From the NCBI GenBank assembly GCA_002296125.1, contig DBHI01000063.1, positions 1,582 through 12,110 of the forward strand: a DNA stretch of 10,529 nucleotides, given 5' to 3'. This stretch comes from Anaerolineales bacterium UBA832 (GTDB taxonomy: Bacteria; Chloroflexota; Anaerolineae; Anaerolineales; UBA11657). Numbering within the stretch: position 1 is the stretch's first letter; every line of letters starts with the position of its first letter. Shown here piece after piece: positions 1-7,421 of the stretch. Position numbers and translations under genes: made by a program. Under the pieces are notes generated by a model, which was given only the letters and a program-made list of their open reading frames with translations, was not told the DNA's origin and did no database searches.

Positions 1-1
1 T

Positions 2-355
2 TGTAGCAGTTGCTTCAGCTACTACTATCTCTGGAGAAGGTGTTACTGGAATATCTGTTGGTTCCTCAACTAATGTAGGTAACAATGTAGCTTCTTCAGT
101 TGCTGTAGGTTCTATAACCTCAGCAGACTTATCATCTATAGATGCTAAATCGATCGACTCTGTTGCTAATTCAACGGATAATTGGTCTGATGTATTGAGG
201 CTTTCATCAGCCGTATCAAATCCACCTAAAGCCCAAAATAGTCCGAAAAAAGTTCCAACACCAACCACAACTGTCAAGCCTGCCCACAAAATCGCCAAAC
301 TACGTACCTGACCCGTTGAAACTTTTCTGTTTGTTGAAGATGATTGATCAGACAT
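2..355 (-). CDS. Single-pass membrane-anchored protein with Thr/Pro/Glu-rich linker (N-terminal part)
   Basis: An open frame starts at ATG 355-353 and stays open for 118 codons to the window edge, so the gene is truncated by the window and its C-terminal domain is not visible. Residues 1-18 are polar with basic residues, about 19-44 form one hydrophobic segment (ILWAGLTVVVGVGTFFGLFW), and everything after is acidic and rich in Thr, Pro, Glu and Ser, with PTATEEAT- and VTPSPE-type stretches. This looks like a signal anchor or uncleaved N-in membrane helix followed by a flexible extracytoplasmic linker, a layout common in Chloroflexota surface proteins. A good ribosome binding site (AAGGGG, 9 nt before ATG) supports the start. 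The function cannot be assigned from this portion. It is divergent from the UPF0316 gene. Confidence 0.75.
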   Translation of the reverse strand, partial: MSDQSSSTNRKVSTGQVRSLAILWAGLTVVVGVGTFFGLFWALGGFDTADESLNTSDQLSVELATESIDLASIDDKSAEVIEPTATEEATLLPTLVEEPTDIPVTPSPEIVVAEATAT

Positions 356-468
356 AATGTTAACCCCTTATCAACTAAAATAATTATATAAAAAGTATAT
401 TTACAATTTTACTATTTCTCACAATATGTAACATTCAAACTTGCGGATAATATCATGTCACAATGGTT

Positions 469-505
469 TTGACAAATACACTGCTAAGCATATACAGGCT
501 ATAAT
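469..505 (+). promoter_or_regulatory. Candidate promoter for the UPF0316 gene
   Basis: A perfect TTGACA lies at 469-474 and a perfect TATAAT at 500-505. Their spacing of 25 nt is too long for one sigma-70 promoter, so only one may be in use. TTGACA with the poorer TATACA at 491-496 (16-nt spacing) is the alternative. Start of transcription would fall between about 503 and 512, just ahead of the gene. The divergent gap 356-523 also has to hold the promoter for the leftward gene, for which I see only AT-rich -10-like sequences and no convincing pair. Confidence 0.35.
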
Positions 506-535
506 ACTAATAAATTAAGTGAATTGATAAAAACT

Positions 536-1060
536 ATGATAACTACTAGTACTGTACTATCAACATCATTATTAATATTTGTGTTACGAGTAATCAATAT
601 TGCACTAGACACCTTGAGAGTAATGTTCGTAGTACAAAGAAAACGTGTTCTAAGTGCTTTTGTTGGGTTCATCCAAGCAATAATGTGGATTGTAGTAATG
701 AAAGCAGTCCTAGATAATCTTGAAAACTTTTTTAGTATAGTTGCATATGCAGGTGGATATTCAGCAGGTATTTTAGTTGGAATGGCATTAGAAGAACGTT
801 TAGCAATAGGGTTTAGTCATGTCAGGATAGTAACATCACAAGAAAATCCACAAATCTCAACTACTCTAAGAAAAGCTGGATATGGAGTTACAGATTATAT
901 TGGCCAAGGTAAAGACGGACGAGTACTGGAAGTAAATGTAATTGCAAAACGCCGTGATCTCCCAAATATAGAAGAAATTGTATCAAAAATTGATCCAGAC
1001 TGTTTTGTTACATCTGAAGCAATCACACCTTTGCGCAGAGGATATTGGCGTGTACAATAA
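536..1060 (+). CDS. UPF0316 family membrane protein (DUF5698 + DUF2179)
   Basis: The 174-residue product has the UPF0316 architecture (Bacillus YebE type). A hydrophobic N-terminal half has about three membrane segments near residues 10-32, 41-60 and 66-84. The C-terminal soluble DUF2179 domain runs from about 95 to 170. Recognisable family features are the LRVMFVVQRKR-like stretch after the first helix, the AYAGGYSAGILVG helix leading into EERLAIG, and the C-terminal LRKAGYGVT...GKDGR...VNVIAKRRD pattern. No biochemical function is established for the family; DUF2179 is also found at the C-terminus of YitT-type membrane proteins and is thought to be regulatory or ligand-binding. I chose ATG 536; an in-frame TTG at 524 would add four residues, and neither has a strong ribosome binding site. 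The gene runs convergently into the his operon and stops one base short of its last gene. Confidence 0.8.
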   Translation: MITTSTVLSTSLLIFVLRVINIALDTLRVMFVVQRKRVLSAFVGFIQAIMWIVVMKAVLDNLENFFSIVAYAGGYSAGILVGMALEERLAIGFSHVRIVTSQENPQISTTLRKAGYGVTDYIGQGKDGRVLEVNVIAKRRDLPNIEEIVSKIDPDCFVTSEAITPLRRGYWRVQ

Positions 1061-1061
1061 T

Positions 1062-2225
1062 TTATAAAGTCAGCGCATCATTAATATTTGTAAAAACTCT
1101 TGCTCCAGATTTTTTCAAAACAGACCGCTTTTCCTCGTGAATTCCTATTCCTACAGCACTAAAAACACATTGTATGCCGTACATTTCTAATAATTTGACA
1201 GAATTTTTAACCGATTCAATGTTACGTGCTGAATCCTCAAAGACTGTAACATTCACCGTTGAATCAATCAACAACGACAAAGGATGCAACAATTGTCCTG
1301 ATAAAACTAATTCATATGCAGCCATGAGACTATTTTCTTCATCATGGGATATAGCTGCACCAATAGCTGCTAAAGCATGTACAGGATTCGGTTTAATATA
1401 ATCACTTGGATCCCCTCCTGTATTAAAAGCAAGCCAATCTGTGCGACCAGATCCAATCATAGGCAATTCATCTAGTCCCAATAATTGAACAGCTAACTCC
1501 GCTTCTGGAGAATAATGATTTGCATCGTCATCAACACCTTTAGGGGGCAATGATGGTCGTGCAGTAAATATCACAGGATTAATAATATTCTGTTTTGCTA
1601 AATATATTAATCTTTCGGCATTATAGAATGATAACAAAGGTTCATCCTTTTCAGACAATAATGACACTTGTTCAAATAATGATTCAAAACCATATGTTTT
1701 TGTAAAATTTCTACTACCAACGGCATAATTTTGAAAAATTTGCATTGTCAATGATTTATTAATATCTCTATAATTCAACAAAACGTTTTTAATCAAGGAA
1801 TTAAGACTATCATTATCGACTGAAACAAGAAGTTCAAAGGCAACTACTGTGGGCAGAATAGAATCGTTGCCTTTCATATACATTTTCCCTACTTCACGCG
1901 CCAAACAAATAAAATCTAAAGCTTGTTTTGGTACATCTAAATTAGAAATGAAACTTAATGCATGTTTTGGATCAGACGGCAAACTCTTATCTCCAATACA
2001 ATCCGAAACACTAACAAACAAACTAGCTAAGCATATAGCAACCATATCCCACTCATTTGTAATACCATATGCCTCAAAAATTTCTGCCACCCCGTCATGT
2101 GATTCTGTGTCAGACCATCCAATATTATGCAATATATAATTGATCGAAAAAGCAAATGACTCTCTATAACCTATTGGAGCAATCAATACATTGTCTATAT
2201 CTAGAAGATATATCTCGTGCTTCAA
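1062..2225 (-). CDS. HAD-like putative phosphatase with very large cap insertion, last gene of the his operon
   Basis: The 387-residue protein carries the scattered catalytic motifs of the haloacid dehalogenase superfamily: motif I LLDIDNVL with nucleophile D9 and acid/base D11, motif II FTARP with T221, motif III lysine K278 in KPNP, and motif IV VFEDSARNIESVK with E330-D331, very like the EDSxxGI motif of beta-phosphoglucomutase-type enzymes. About 200 mostly helical residues lie between motifs I and II, far more than an ordinary C1 cap, and another 50 between motifs II and III. The start is TTG 2225-2223, overlapping the hisE TGA as TTGA; GGAG six nt upstream and the lack of an ATG before residue 61 support it. 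Because the operon lacks a histidinol-phosphate phosphatase, this is the best local candidate, though that is inference; another phosphate-ester substrate or a non-histidine role is possible. HAD proteins of the cyanobacterial/haloarchaeal IA-hyp1 type, recalled to sit near hisB, share the KPNP and T-x-RP style motifs. I see no clear terminator after it. Confidence 0.72.
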   Translation of the reverse strand: MKHEIYLLDIDNVLIAPIGYRESFAFSINYILHNIGWSDTESHDGVAEIFEAYGITNEWDMVAICLASLFVSVSDCIGDKSLPSDPKHALSFISNLDVPKQALDFICLAREVGKMYMKGNDSILPTVVAFELLVSVDNDSLNSLIKNVLLNYRDINKSLTMQIFQNYAVGSRNFTKTYGFESLFEQVSLLSEKDEPLLSFYNAERLIYLAKQNIINPVIFTARPSLPPKGVDDDANHYSPEAELAVQLLGLDELPMIGSGRTDWLAFNTGGDPSDYIKPNPVHALAAIGAAISHDEENSLMAAYELVLSGQLLHPLSLLIDSTVNVTVFEDSARNIESVKNSVKLLEMYGIQCVFSAVGIGIHEEKRSVLKKSGARVFTNINDALTL

Positions 2226-2500
2226 TTTCTTCTCCGCTTAAGCTCCTGTTCAACATCTTGCAATGTCAAACCTTTTTCAACCAATAACACAATCAAGTGA
2301 TACAATAAATCAGCTGATTCTGCAACTAAACGCTCGCTCCCTTGGCTTTTCGCTGCTAAAATAACTTCAACTGATTCTTCACCTATCTTCTTTAATATTT
2401 CATCCTCACCAATCGTAAACAAGCTTGAAGTATATGAGCCATCCTTCGGGTAAGACTTTACTTCCTGAACAACTTCTTGTAATTCATATAATAATTTCAT
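2222..2500 (-). CDS. hisE: Phosphoribosyl-ATP pyrophosphohydrolase HisE
   Basis: This enzyme catalyses the second step of histidine synthesis, hydrolysing phosphoribosyl-ATP to phosphoribosyl-AMP and pyrophosphate in the cytoplasm. The 92-residue all-helical protein has the MazG-like metal-binding signature: KIGEESVEVILAAK with E41, E42 and E45, and ESADLLYHL with E61 and D64. Length is normal for stand-alone HisE. In many bacteria it is fused behind HisI; here the two are separate and also separated by a membrane-protein gene. The ATG start at 2500 is preceded by a GATGGGG-like binding site about nine nt upstream. It lies 27 nt after the membrane-protein gene and overlaps the following HAD-like gene by four nt. 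Confidence 0.95.
   Translation of the reverse strand: MKLLYELQEVVQEVKSYPKDGSYTSSLFTIGEDEILKKIGEESVEVILAAKSQGSERLVAESADLLYHLIVLLVEKGLTLQDVEQELKRRRN
2232..2235 (-). promoter_or_regulatory. Ribosome binding site deciding the TTG start of the HAD-like gene
   Basis: GGAG lies inside the last codons of hisE, six nt ahead of TTG 2225-2223. It is a well-spaced Shine-Dalgarno sequence and is the main reason to accept a TTG start coupled to the hisE stop. Confidence 0.6.
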
Positions 2501-2527
2501 AGCGATTTACCCCATCAATTTACTGAC

Positions 2528-3163
2528 TTACAATTTTTTATCACTTTTAGAATATGTATCCATATTAAAAATCCGAAATGCAATCTGTACTCCAGGTCCT
2601 ATACAAATAGCAAACAAGACAGTACCTAAACCCAAAGGTCCTCCTAAAACCCAACCAGATAATACAGCACTAATTTCTATTATTGCTCTAGATGCACGAA
2701 CATCTAAAGGAGTAGTACGGGCAATAGCCATCATTAAACTATCACGCGGTCCAGCGCCAGCATTAACACCTATATAAATTGCACTGCCAATGCTCATAGA
2801 TACAATACCTACACATAAATAAATTATCTGAATACCAAAATTATTAGATAATTCTGGTATAACCCAAAGGTAAAAATCCTCCCAAGGTCCTATACTCAAT
2901 ATATTTGCTACAGTACCCCATCCTATAGGTTCACGTAACAACAGGGCTAATAATAATACAATTGCACCAACGACTACTGCACCAGTTCCAGGAGTAATAC
3001 CGAAAATCTCCGCTAATGCAACTTCCAACACTGCCCATGAAGTCGCACCAATATTTGCACGAATAACAATCGCAATAGCAAATGCAAACAAAGAAAAACC
3101 TAATTGAATAACAAAAAAATCTTTAACAAATCTCGACTTATTAGATGGAAAAATTTTACTCAT
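2528..3163 (-). CDS. YczE-like integral membrane protein inside the his operon
   Basis: The 211-residue protein is strongly hydrophobic, with about five or six membrane segments (near 17-36, 60-76, 84-104, 111-132, 158-175 and 180-198), and resembles the YczE family (COG2364) of uncharacterised membrane proteins. It shows an internal duplication: EPIGWGTVANILSIGP at about 78-93 matches GPLGLGTVLFAICIGP at about 175-190, and each copy follows a G-rich stretch with a W/P-x-x-x-L helix start (IGATSWAVLEVA near 38-49; AGAGPRDSLMMA near 135-146). The ATG at 3163 lies eight nt inside hisI and has GGAG four nt upstream, so it is translationally coupled to hisI and clearly part of the operon. No his enzyme is missing that it could replace. 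Transport or export of a histidine-related compound is possible, but nothing in the sequence proves it. Confidence 0.8.
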   Translation of the reverse strand: MSKIFPSNKSRFVKDFFVIQLGFSLFAFAIAIVIRANIGATSWAVLEVALAEIFGITPGTGAVVVGAIVLLLALLLREPIGWGTVANILSIGPWEDFYLWVIPELSNNFGIQIIYLCVGIVSMSIGSAIYIGVNAGAGPRDSLMMAIARTTPLDVRASRAIIEISAVLSGWVLGGPLGLGTVLFAICIGPGVQIAFRIFNMDTYSKSDKKL

Positions 3164-3470
3164 TGATCTCCATAAAAAAACAACTTTTTCTACCTGTGTG
3201 ACAGGCTGGTCCTGCAGGTTTTACCTTCATCAAAATAGTATCCTTATCACAGTCCACTAAAATTTGGTTTATTTCCATTATGTTTCCAGAAGTATCTCCT
3301 TTCCGCCACATTTCCTTCCTGCTTCTACTCCAAAAATGAGCTATCCCTGAATCACAAGATAATCTAATAGCTTCAGCATTCATCCAAGCTACCATTAGAA
3401 CATCACCACTTGAATTATCTTGTACTACAGCTGGTATCAGACCATCCGAATTAAATTTAAGTTCATACAT
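3156..3470 (-). CDS. hisI: Phosphoribosyl-AMP cyclohydrolase HisI
   Basis: HisI opens the adenine ring of phosphoribosyl-AMP to give ProFAR, the third step of the pathway. The 104-residue protein has all family landmarks: WSRSRKEMWRKGDTSGN (47-63) for substrate binding, DCDKD (73-77) whose aspartates D73, D75 and D77 bind magnesium, and the three zinc cysteines C74, C90 and C97 in the last two motifs (GPACHTGRKSCF). The spacing of these cysteines (16 and 7) is that of characterised HisI enzymes. It is the stand-alone form without a HisE domain. The ATG start is two nt after the hisF stop, with GAGG in the hisF end serving as binding site. Its 3' end overlaps the membrane-protein gene by eight nt. 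Confidence 0.96.
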   Translation of the reverse strand: MYELKFNSDGLIPAVVQDNSSGDVLMVAWMNAEAIRLSCDSGIAHFWSRSRKEMWRKGDTSGNIMEINQILVDCDKDTILMKVKPAGPACHTGRKSCFFMEINE

Positions 3471-3472
3471 TA

Positions 3473-4252
3473 TTACAACCTCACTTCAATTCCCGCATCA
3501 AATAAATATTGCTTTACTTCAGAGATAGTAAGAATATTGTCATGAAATATCGATGCAGCTAAAGCAGCTGCAGCATTACACTTTCCCAATATGTCTACAA
3601 AATGCTTTGGATGCCCTGCTCCTCCACTAGCTATCACAGGCACATTAACAATTTCTACTACAGCTTGCGTCAATTCTTGATCAAACCCATACATCACCCC
3701 GTCAGTATCCATACTAGTAAGCAAGATTTCTCCAGCACCTAACTCGACACCACGTTCGACCCACTCCAAAACATCAATACCGGTATTAGTACGGCCCCCA
3801 CTCACATACACTTCCCATTTTTTATCGTTTTTGGGACTATTAGTCTCAATGTTTATCTTTGCATCAACTGCCAATACTATACATTGACTACCGAATCGTT
3901 CTGCGGCTTCTGTTATTAGTTCTGGTTCTTCTAATGCAGCTGAATTGATACTAACCTTGTCAGCACCAGATAGCAACAAAGACCTGATGTCATCAACATT
4001 ACGGATCCCACCACCCACTGTTAATGGCATAAACACTTGGTCAGCAACTGAACGAACTATCTCAACAACAGTCTGGTGTCCACGATGAGTAGCTGAAATA
4101 TCCAAAAAAACCAACTCATCAGCACCCATCTCATCATATATCCTAGCTTGCTCTACTGGATCACCAGCGTCACGTAAATTTACAAAATTTACTCCTTTAA
4201 CAACTCTTCCATCCTTCACATCTAAGCAAGGAATAATTCTTTTAGCTAGCAT
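3473..4252 (-). CDS. hisF: Imidazole glycerol phosphate synthase cyclase subunit HisF
   Basis: HisF uses ammonia delivered by HisH to convert PRFAR into imidazole glycerol phosphate and AICAR, the latter feeding purine synthesis. The 259-residue (beta/alpha)8 barrel shows the two catalytic aspartates exactly where expected, D11 in [16 protein letters not shown] and D130 in VLAVDAK. It also has the phosphate-binding loops [12 protein letters not shown] (78-89) and [13 protein letters not shown] near the C-terminus, plus DTDG in the [14 protein letters not shown] motif. Length is that of a normal HisF. The ATG start at 4252 lies 11 nt inside hisA, so translation is likely coupled; only a weak GGA is seen upstream. 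Confidence 0.97.
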   Translation of the reverse strand: MLAKRIIPCLDVKDGRVVKGVNFVNLRDAGDPVEQARIYDEMGADELVFLDISATHRGHQTVVEIVRSVADQVFMPLTVGGGIRNVDDIRSLLLSGADKVSINSAALEEPELITEAAERFGSQCIVLAVDAKINIETNSPKNDKKWEVYVSGGRTNTGIDVLEWVERGVELGAGEILLTSMDTDGVMYGFDQELTQAVVEIVNVPVIASGGAGHPKHFVDILGKCNAAAALAASIFHDNILTISEVKQYLFDAGIEVRL

Positions 4253-4982
4253 TTATTTTTCCAATATTCTTCAACAGTTCTAGTAAATCAATATTGCCTT
4301 CGTAAAGGGCTTGACCAACTATAGCACCTGACAAACCATATTCATATGCATCAATAACATCATCAGCTACATTCACACCTCCAGAAGCAATAACATCTAA
4401 TCCAGTTTTATTAGCAAGATCAGCAGTAGCACCTAAATTAAGACCAGTACCAACACCATCACGTGATATATCGGTAAATATGATGCGCTCAACACCCTGT
4501 CCTTTCAATCTCTTAGCAATTTGCAAAGATGTAAATCCTGTTTCTTCTTGCCATCCTTTTACTTTTACAAATCCGTCGCGAGAATCAATCCCAACTATAA
4601 TTTTGTCAGAACCAAATATAACTAATGATGAATCAATTATTTCTGGATTGGAAACTGCAACTGTACCCAATATTACTCTTTCAACACCTAAATCGAGTAC
4701 ATATTGTATATCATCTATATCTCGTAATCCACCTCCAAATTGGATCTTAGCTCCTGTATCAACTATTTTTGCTAAAGCCTTCATATTTTCAGTAACTGAT
4801 TCGCCAAATGCTCCATCTAAATTAACAACATGCAACCATTTCGCTCCTTCATTCAACCAACTCATAGCTGTAGCATATGGATCTTGCGAATAGACTGTCT
4901 GTTGGTTAGGGTCACCTTGTCTCAATCTCACAACTTGCCCACTACGCAAATCAATTGCTGGATATACCGTAAAATTCCTCAT
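4242..4982 (-). CDS. hisA: ProFAR isomerase HisA
   Basis: HisA performs an Amadori rearrangement of the aminoaldose ProFAR to the aminoketose PRFAR. The 246-residue (beta/alpha)8 barrel has catalytic aspartates D11 ([14 protein letters not shown]) and D133 ([10 protein letters not shown]), phosphate-binding [12 protein letters not shown] (81-92), the family motif [12 protein letters not shown] (169-180), and a second phosphate loop ASGGV. W144 in KVKGWQEET is the conserved substrate-stacking Trp. Length is normal. The ATG start is five nt after the hisH stop, and AAGGG in the last codons of hisH provides a binding site. HisA and HisF are paralogous barrels, and here they overlap by 11 nt. Confidence 0.96.
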   Translation of the reverse strand: MRNFTVYPAIDLRSGQVVRLRQGDPNQQTVYSQDPYATAMSWLNEGAKWLHVVNLDGAFGESVTENMKALAKIVDTGAKIQFGGGLRDIDDIQYVLDLGVERVILGTVAVSNPEIIDSSLVIFGSDKIIVGIDSRDGFVKVKGWQEETGFTSLQIAKRLKGQGVERIIFTDISRDGVGTGLNLGATADLANKTGLDVIASGGVNVADDVIDAYEYGLSGAIVGQALYEGNIDLLELLKNIGKINAS

Positions 4983-4987
4983 CTGTT

Positions 4988-5599
4988 CTAACCCTTTTCC
5001 ACAAAATTTTGTAATATTTGCAAACCTATATCCTGGCTTTTTTCAGGATGACATTGAATACCATATAAATTACCTCTTCCAACCACTGAACAAAACACAT
5101 CACCATATTCAGTATCAGATACAACATCATCCAAATCATTTGGGACACAATAATAGCTATGATTAAAGTAAGCATAACTTCCAGTAGATATACCATCAAG
5201 AAGAATATTGTTTGACCTAATGTCTAACTGATTCCAGCCTGTATGTGGTACACGAACAGAAGTGTCATTAAACCTCGTAACAATTCCAGGCAATATACCT
5301 AACCCCTTATTGACACCTAATTCATCGCTATATTCAAAAAACATCTGCATCCCAACACATATGCCTAGCAAAGGTTTTTTAAATGCTAATGAACACACTA
5401 ATTCCGAAGCCCCAATATCCTGCAAACCATTCATGCAATCACCAAAAGCACCTACACCTGGCAATACTACTTTGTCTGCAGACATTATTGTATCCAAATC
5501 ATTAGATAGAACTACACTTGCACCAACAGATGTCAATGCCTTTTCTACTGATCGCAAATTACCTACACCATGATCAATTATTACAACATTACATTTCAT
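4988..5599 (-). CDS. hisH: Imidazole glycerol phosphate synthase glutaminase subunit HisH
   Basis: HisH is the class I glutamine amidotransferase partner of HisF, releasing ammonia from glutamine. Counting from the ATG at 5599, the 203-residue protein has the nucleophile C81 in GICVGMQ and the other two triad members H184 and E186 in GIQCHPEKS. The oxyanion-strand motif PGVGAFGD (47-54) and the N-terminal IIDHGVGNLRSV are also present; the usual Tyr in D-Y-G-x-G-N is a His here. I prefer ATG 5599, giving a compact N-terminus typical of HisH, with GAG seven nt upstream. A TTG at 5611 is in frame and would add four residues, but has no visible binding site. Confidence 0.95.
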   Translation of the reverse strand: MKCNVVIIDHGVGNLRSVEKALTSVGASVVLSNDLDTIMSADKVVLPGVGAFGDCMNGLQDIGASELVCSLAFKKPLLGICVGMQMFFEYSDELGVNKGLGILPGIVTRFNDTSVRVPHTGWNQLDIRSNNILLDGISTGSYAYFNHSYYCVPNDLDDVVSDTEYGDVFCSVVGRGNLYGIQCHPEKSQDIGLQILQNFVEKG

Positions 5600-5647
5600 C
5601 TCATTACTCAAATAGTTAAATAACTTACAACTATAACTTATCTCGAT

Positions 5648-6235
5648 CTATAAACTACCTTTTGTACTAGGAACAACATTTGTACGTCTATCATCCAAAC
5701 TAGTCGCATGATCCATTGCAATTCCTAATGCCTTAAACAAGGCTTCTATCTGATGATGATCGTCTATCCCATAAAGTACTCTAGCATGAATATTAGCTCT
5801 AATACTTACTGCCAATGATTCAAAAAAGTGATTTACCAAATTTGTAGGTAAGTTTCCGATAGATGATGTATGCCAACTAGCTTGCATGACAGAATAAGGT
5901 CTACCTGATAAATCAACCACAACATTCGCCAAAGATTCATCCATTGGGACAAATGATGATCCCATACGAACAATACCTTTTCGATCTGATAAAGCTTTAT
6001 CAAATGCCTGCCCCAGAACTAATGCTGTGTCCTCTACTGTATGATGCGTATCAATTTCCAAATCACCTTTCACATCAATTCTAAGATCAAACAAACCGTG
6101 TACTGCAAAACTCGCAAGCATATGATTCAAAAAACCTATACCTGTATCAATATTATTAGTACCACTACCATCAATATTCAAATCAATCTTTATCTTAGTT
6201 TCAGATGTGTCTCTTTGAACTTTAGCCTCTCTCAT
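5648..6235 (-). CDS. hisB: Imidazoleglycerol-phosphate dehydratase HisB (monofunctional)
   Basis: HisB removes water from imidazole glycerol phosphate to give imidazole acetol phosphate. The 195-residue protein shows the two pseudo-repeat metal-binding motifs DTHHTVEDTALVLG (62-75; H64, H65, E68) and DDHHQIEALFKALG (158-171; H160, H161, E164), plus GIGFLNHML (32-40) and PMDESLA. Length matches the stand-alone dehydratase. There is no N-terminal HAD phosphatase domain, unlike the bifunctional enterobacterial HisB, so histidinol-phosphate phosphatase must be supplied by another protein. The ATG start has the best ribosome binding site in the operon, GGAGG at 6246-6242 with six nt spacing, after a 46-nt gap behind hisC. 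Confidence 0.97.
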   Translation of the reverse strand: MREAKVQRDTSETKIKIDLNIDGSGTNNIDTGIGFLNHMLASFAVHGLFDLRIDVKGDLEIDTHHTVEDTALVLGQAFDKALSDRKGIVRMGSSFVPMDESLANVVVDLSGRPYSVMQASWHTSSIGNLPTNLVNHFFESLAVSIRANIHARVLYGIDDHHQIEALFKALGIAMDHATSLDDRRTNVVPSTKGSL

Positions 6236-6241
6236 TTCTAA

Positions 6242-6246
6242 CCTCC
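6242..6246 (-). promoter_or_regulatory. Strong ribosome binding site of hisB
   Basis: GGAGG with a six-nt spacer to the hisB ATG. It is the strongest Shine-Dalgarno match in the operon and follows a 46-nt gap after hisC in which no promoter or hairpin is convincing. Confidence 0.65.
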
Positions 6247-6281
6247 ATTACTAATCATGTATTACACAATTGAACTACAAT

Positions 6282-7412
6282 TCATATACTTCCATTAATG
6301 TCATTAAGAATATCGGTTAACAAATCAGTATGTCTCGGCATACCTACAGAAATTCGAATATGATTACTCAAACGATCAGTATCAAAATAACGAACCAAAA
6401 TACCTTCTGATCGAAGTTTTGCCAACAAATCCGAAGCACTCATTGATTGAACTTCACAGAGGATAAAATTGCCCCAACTAGGATATGGACGTAAAAAATT
6501 CATGTCTGCAAATAAAGTATACATTCGCTCACGTTCAGCAACAATTAATGAAACTATATCTAAAAGATTTTTACTATCCTTCAATGATGCCACTGCTGCT
6601 GCAGTTGCAGCTACACTGACGTTATAAGGTTGCTTAATTTTCCATAGCTCTTCTATTATTTCTGTTGGAAATGCACCATAACCAACTCTTAGACCAGCAA
6701 GACCAGCCCATTTACTAAATGTTCTTAATACGATCAAATTAGAATTTTCAGGAACCCATTTTATATAAGAGTTCTCTAAACCCGCAAACTCAACATATGC
6801 TTCATCAAGTATCACAACTATTGGCAAATTCAGCAGTACTCTTAATTGTTCTTTTGTAATCATATTGCCATCAGGATTGTTTGGAGATGCAATGAATAAG
6901 ATTTTAGGATTGTTCTTAGATATAACTTCTATTAACTTTTCTGTATCAAGACCAAAGTCCAATGTACGCTCCACAATCAATACCTGAGCACCGTTCACTG
7001 CTCCATCAAATGAATACATACCAAATGTAGGCTGACAATCAACGATAGAATCACCTGGATCAATAAATAAACGGATTACCAAATCAATTATCTCATCTGC
7101 ACCTGCACCAGCAAAAAGATTTTCATACGGCACTTCTGTATATTGAGACAAAAATTGACGTAAAGTTTGATTTTCTGGATCAGGATAAATATGAGGAAAA
7201 TCTAATTTTGATAAAACATCAGAAACTAACGGACTAGGGCCATACAAGTTCTCATTAGCATCCAATTTAATGATCTCTGATATTGAACGTCCCAACTGCT
7301 GTGACAGAATTTCAAAAGGCAAAATAGGTTTGTAAGGTTCAAGCTCTCTGACAATATTTCTAATATTATTACTTGGACTAAATGTTCTATTTAGATTTGA
7401 TTTAATATTCAT
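6282..7412 (-). CDS. hisC: Histidinol-phosphate aminotransferase HisC
   Basis: HisC is a PLP-dependent class I/II aminotransferase that moves an amino group from glutamate to imidazole acetol phosphate, yielding L-histidinol phosphate. In the 376-residue protein the Schiff-base lysine is K234 in LRTFSKWAGLAGLRVGYG. Other fold-type I landmarks are AGAGADEIID (101-110, cofactor phosphate), SPNNPDGN (176-183), LDEAYVEF (202-209; D203 to the pyridine nitrogen) and a C-terminal HIRISVG with the carboxylate-binding arginine. LDANENLYGPSP near 50-61 is the usual HisC N-terminal motif. The N-terminus is some 20 residues longer than in many HisC proteins, with no alternative start in that stretch. The start lies nine nt after the hisD stop, with AGGA rather far (13 nt) upstream. 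Confidence 0.95.
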   Translation of the reverse strand: MNIKSNLNRTFSPSNNIRNIVRELEPYKPILPFEILSQQLGRSISEIIKLDANENLYGPSPLVSDVLSKLDFPHIYPDPENQTLRQFLSQYTEVPYENLFAGAGADEIIDLVIRLFIDPGDSIVDCQPTFGMYSFDGAVNGAQVLIVERTLDFGLDTEKLIEVISKNNPKILFIASPNNPDGNMITKEQLRVLLNLPIVVILDEAYVEFAGLENSYIKWVPENSNLIVLRTFSKWAGLAGLRVGYGAFPTEIIEELWKIKQPYNVSVAATAAAVASLKDSKNLLDIVSLIVAERERMYTLFADMNFLRPYPSWGNFILCEVQSMSASDLLAKLRSEGILVRYFDTDRLSNHIRISVGMPRHTDLLTDILNDINGSI

Positions 7413-7421
7413 AATACAATT

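Noticed and set aside
4480..4893. Plus-strand open frame of 137 codons antisense to hisA
   Set aside because: The hisA frame carries all catalytic residues; the antisense frame has no family features or binding site. Similar antisense frames over hisG, hisD, hisH, hisB and the HAD-like gene were dismissed for the same reason.
5612..5647. Direct repeat (TAAGTTAT twice) and small inverted repeat (ATAGTT ... AACTAT) in the hisB-hisH gap
   Set aside because: Short, AT-only and without T-run or spacing typical of a known element; likely chance in AT-rich DNA.
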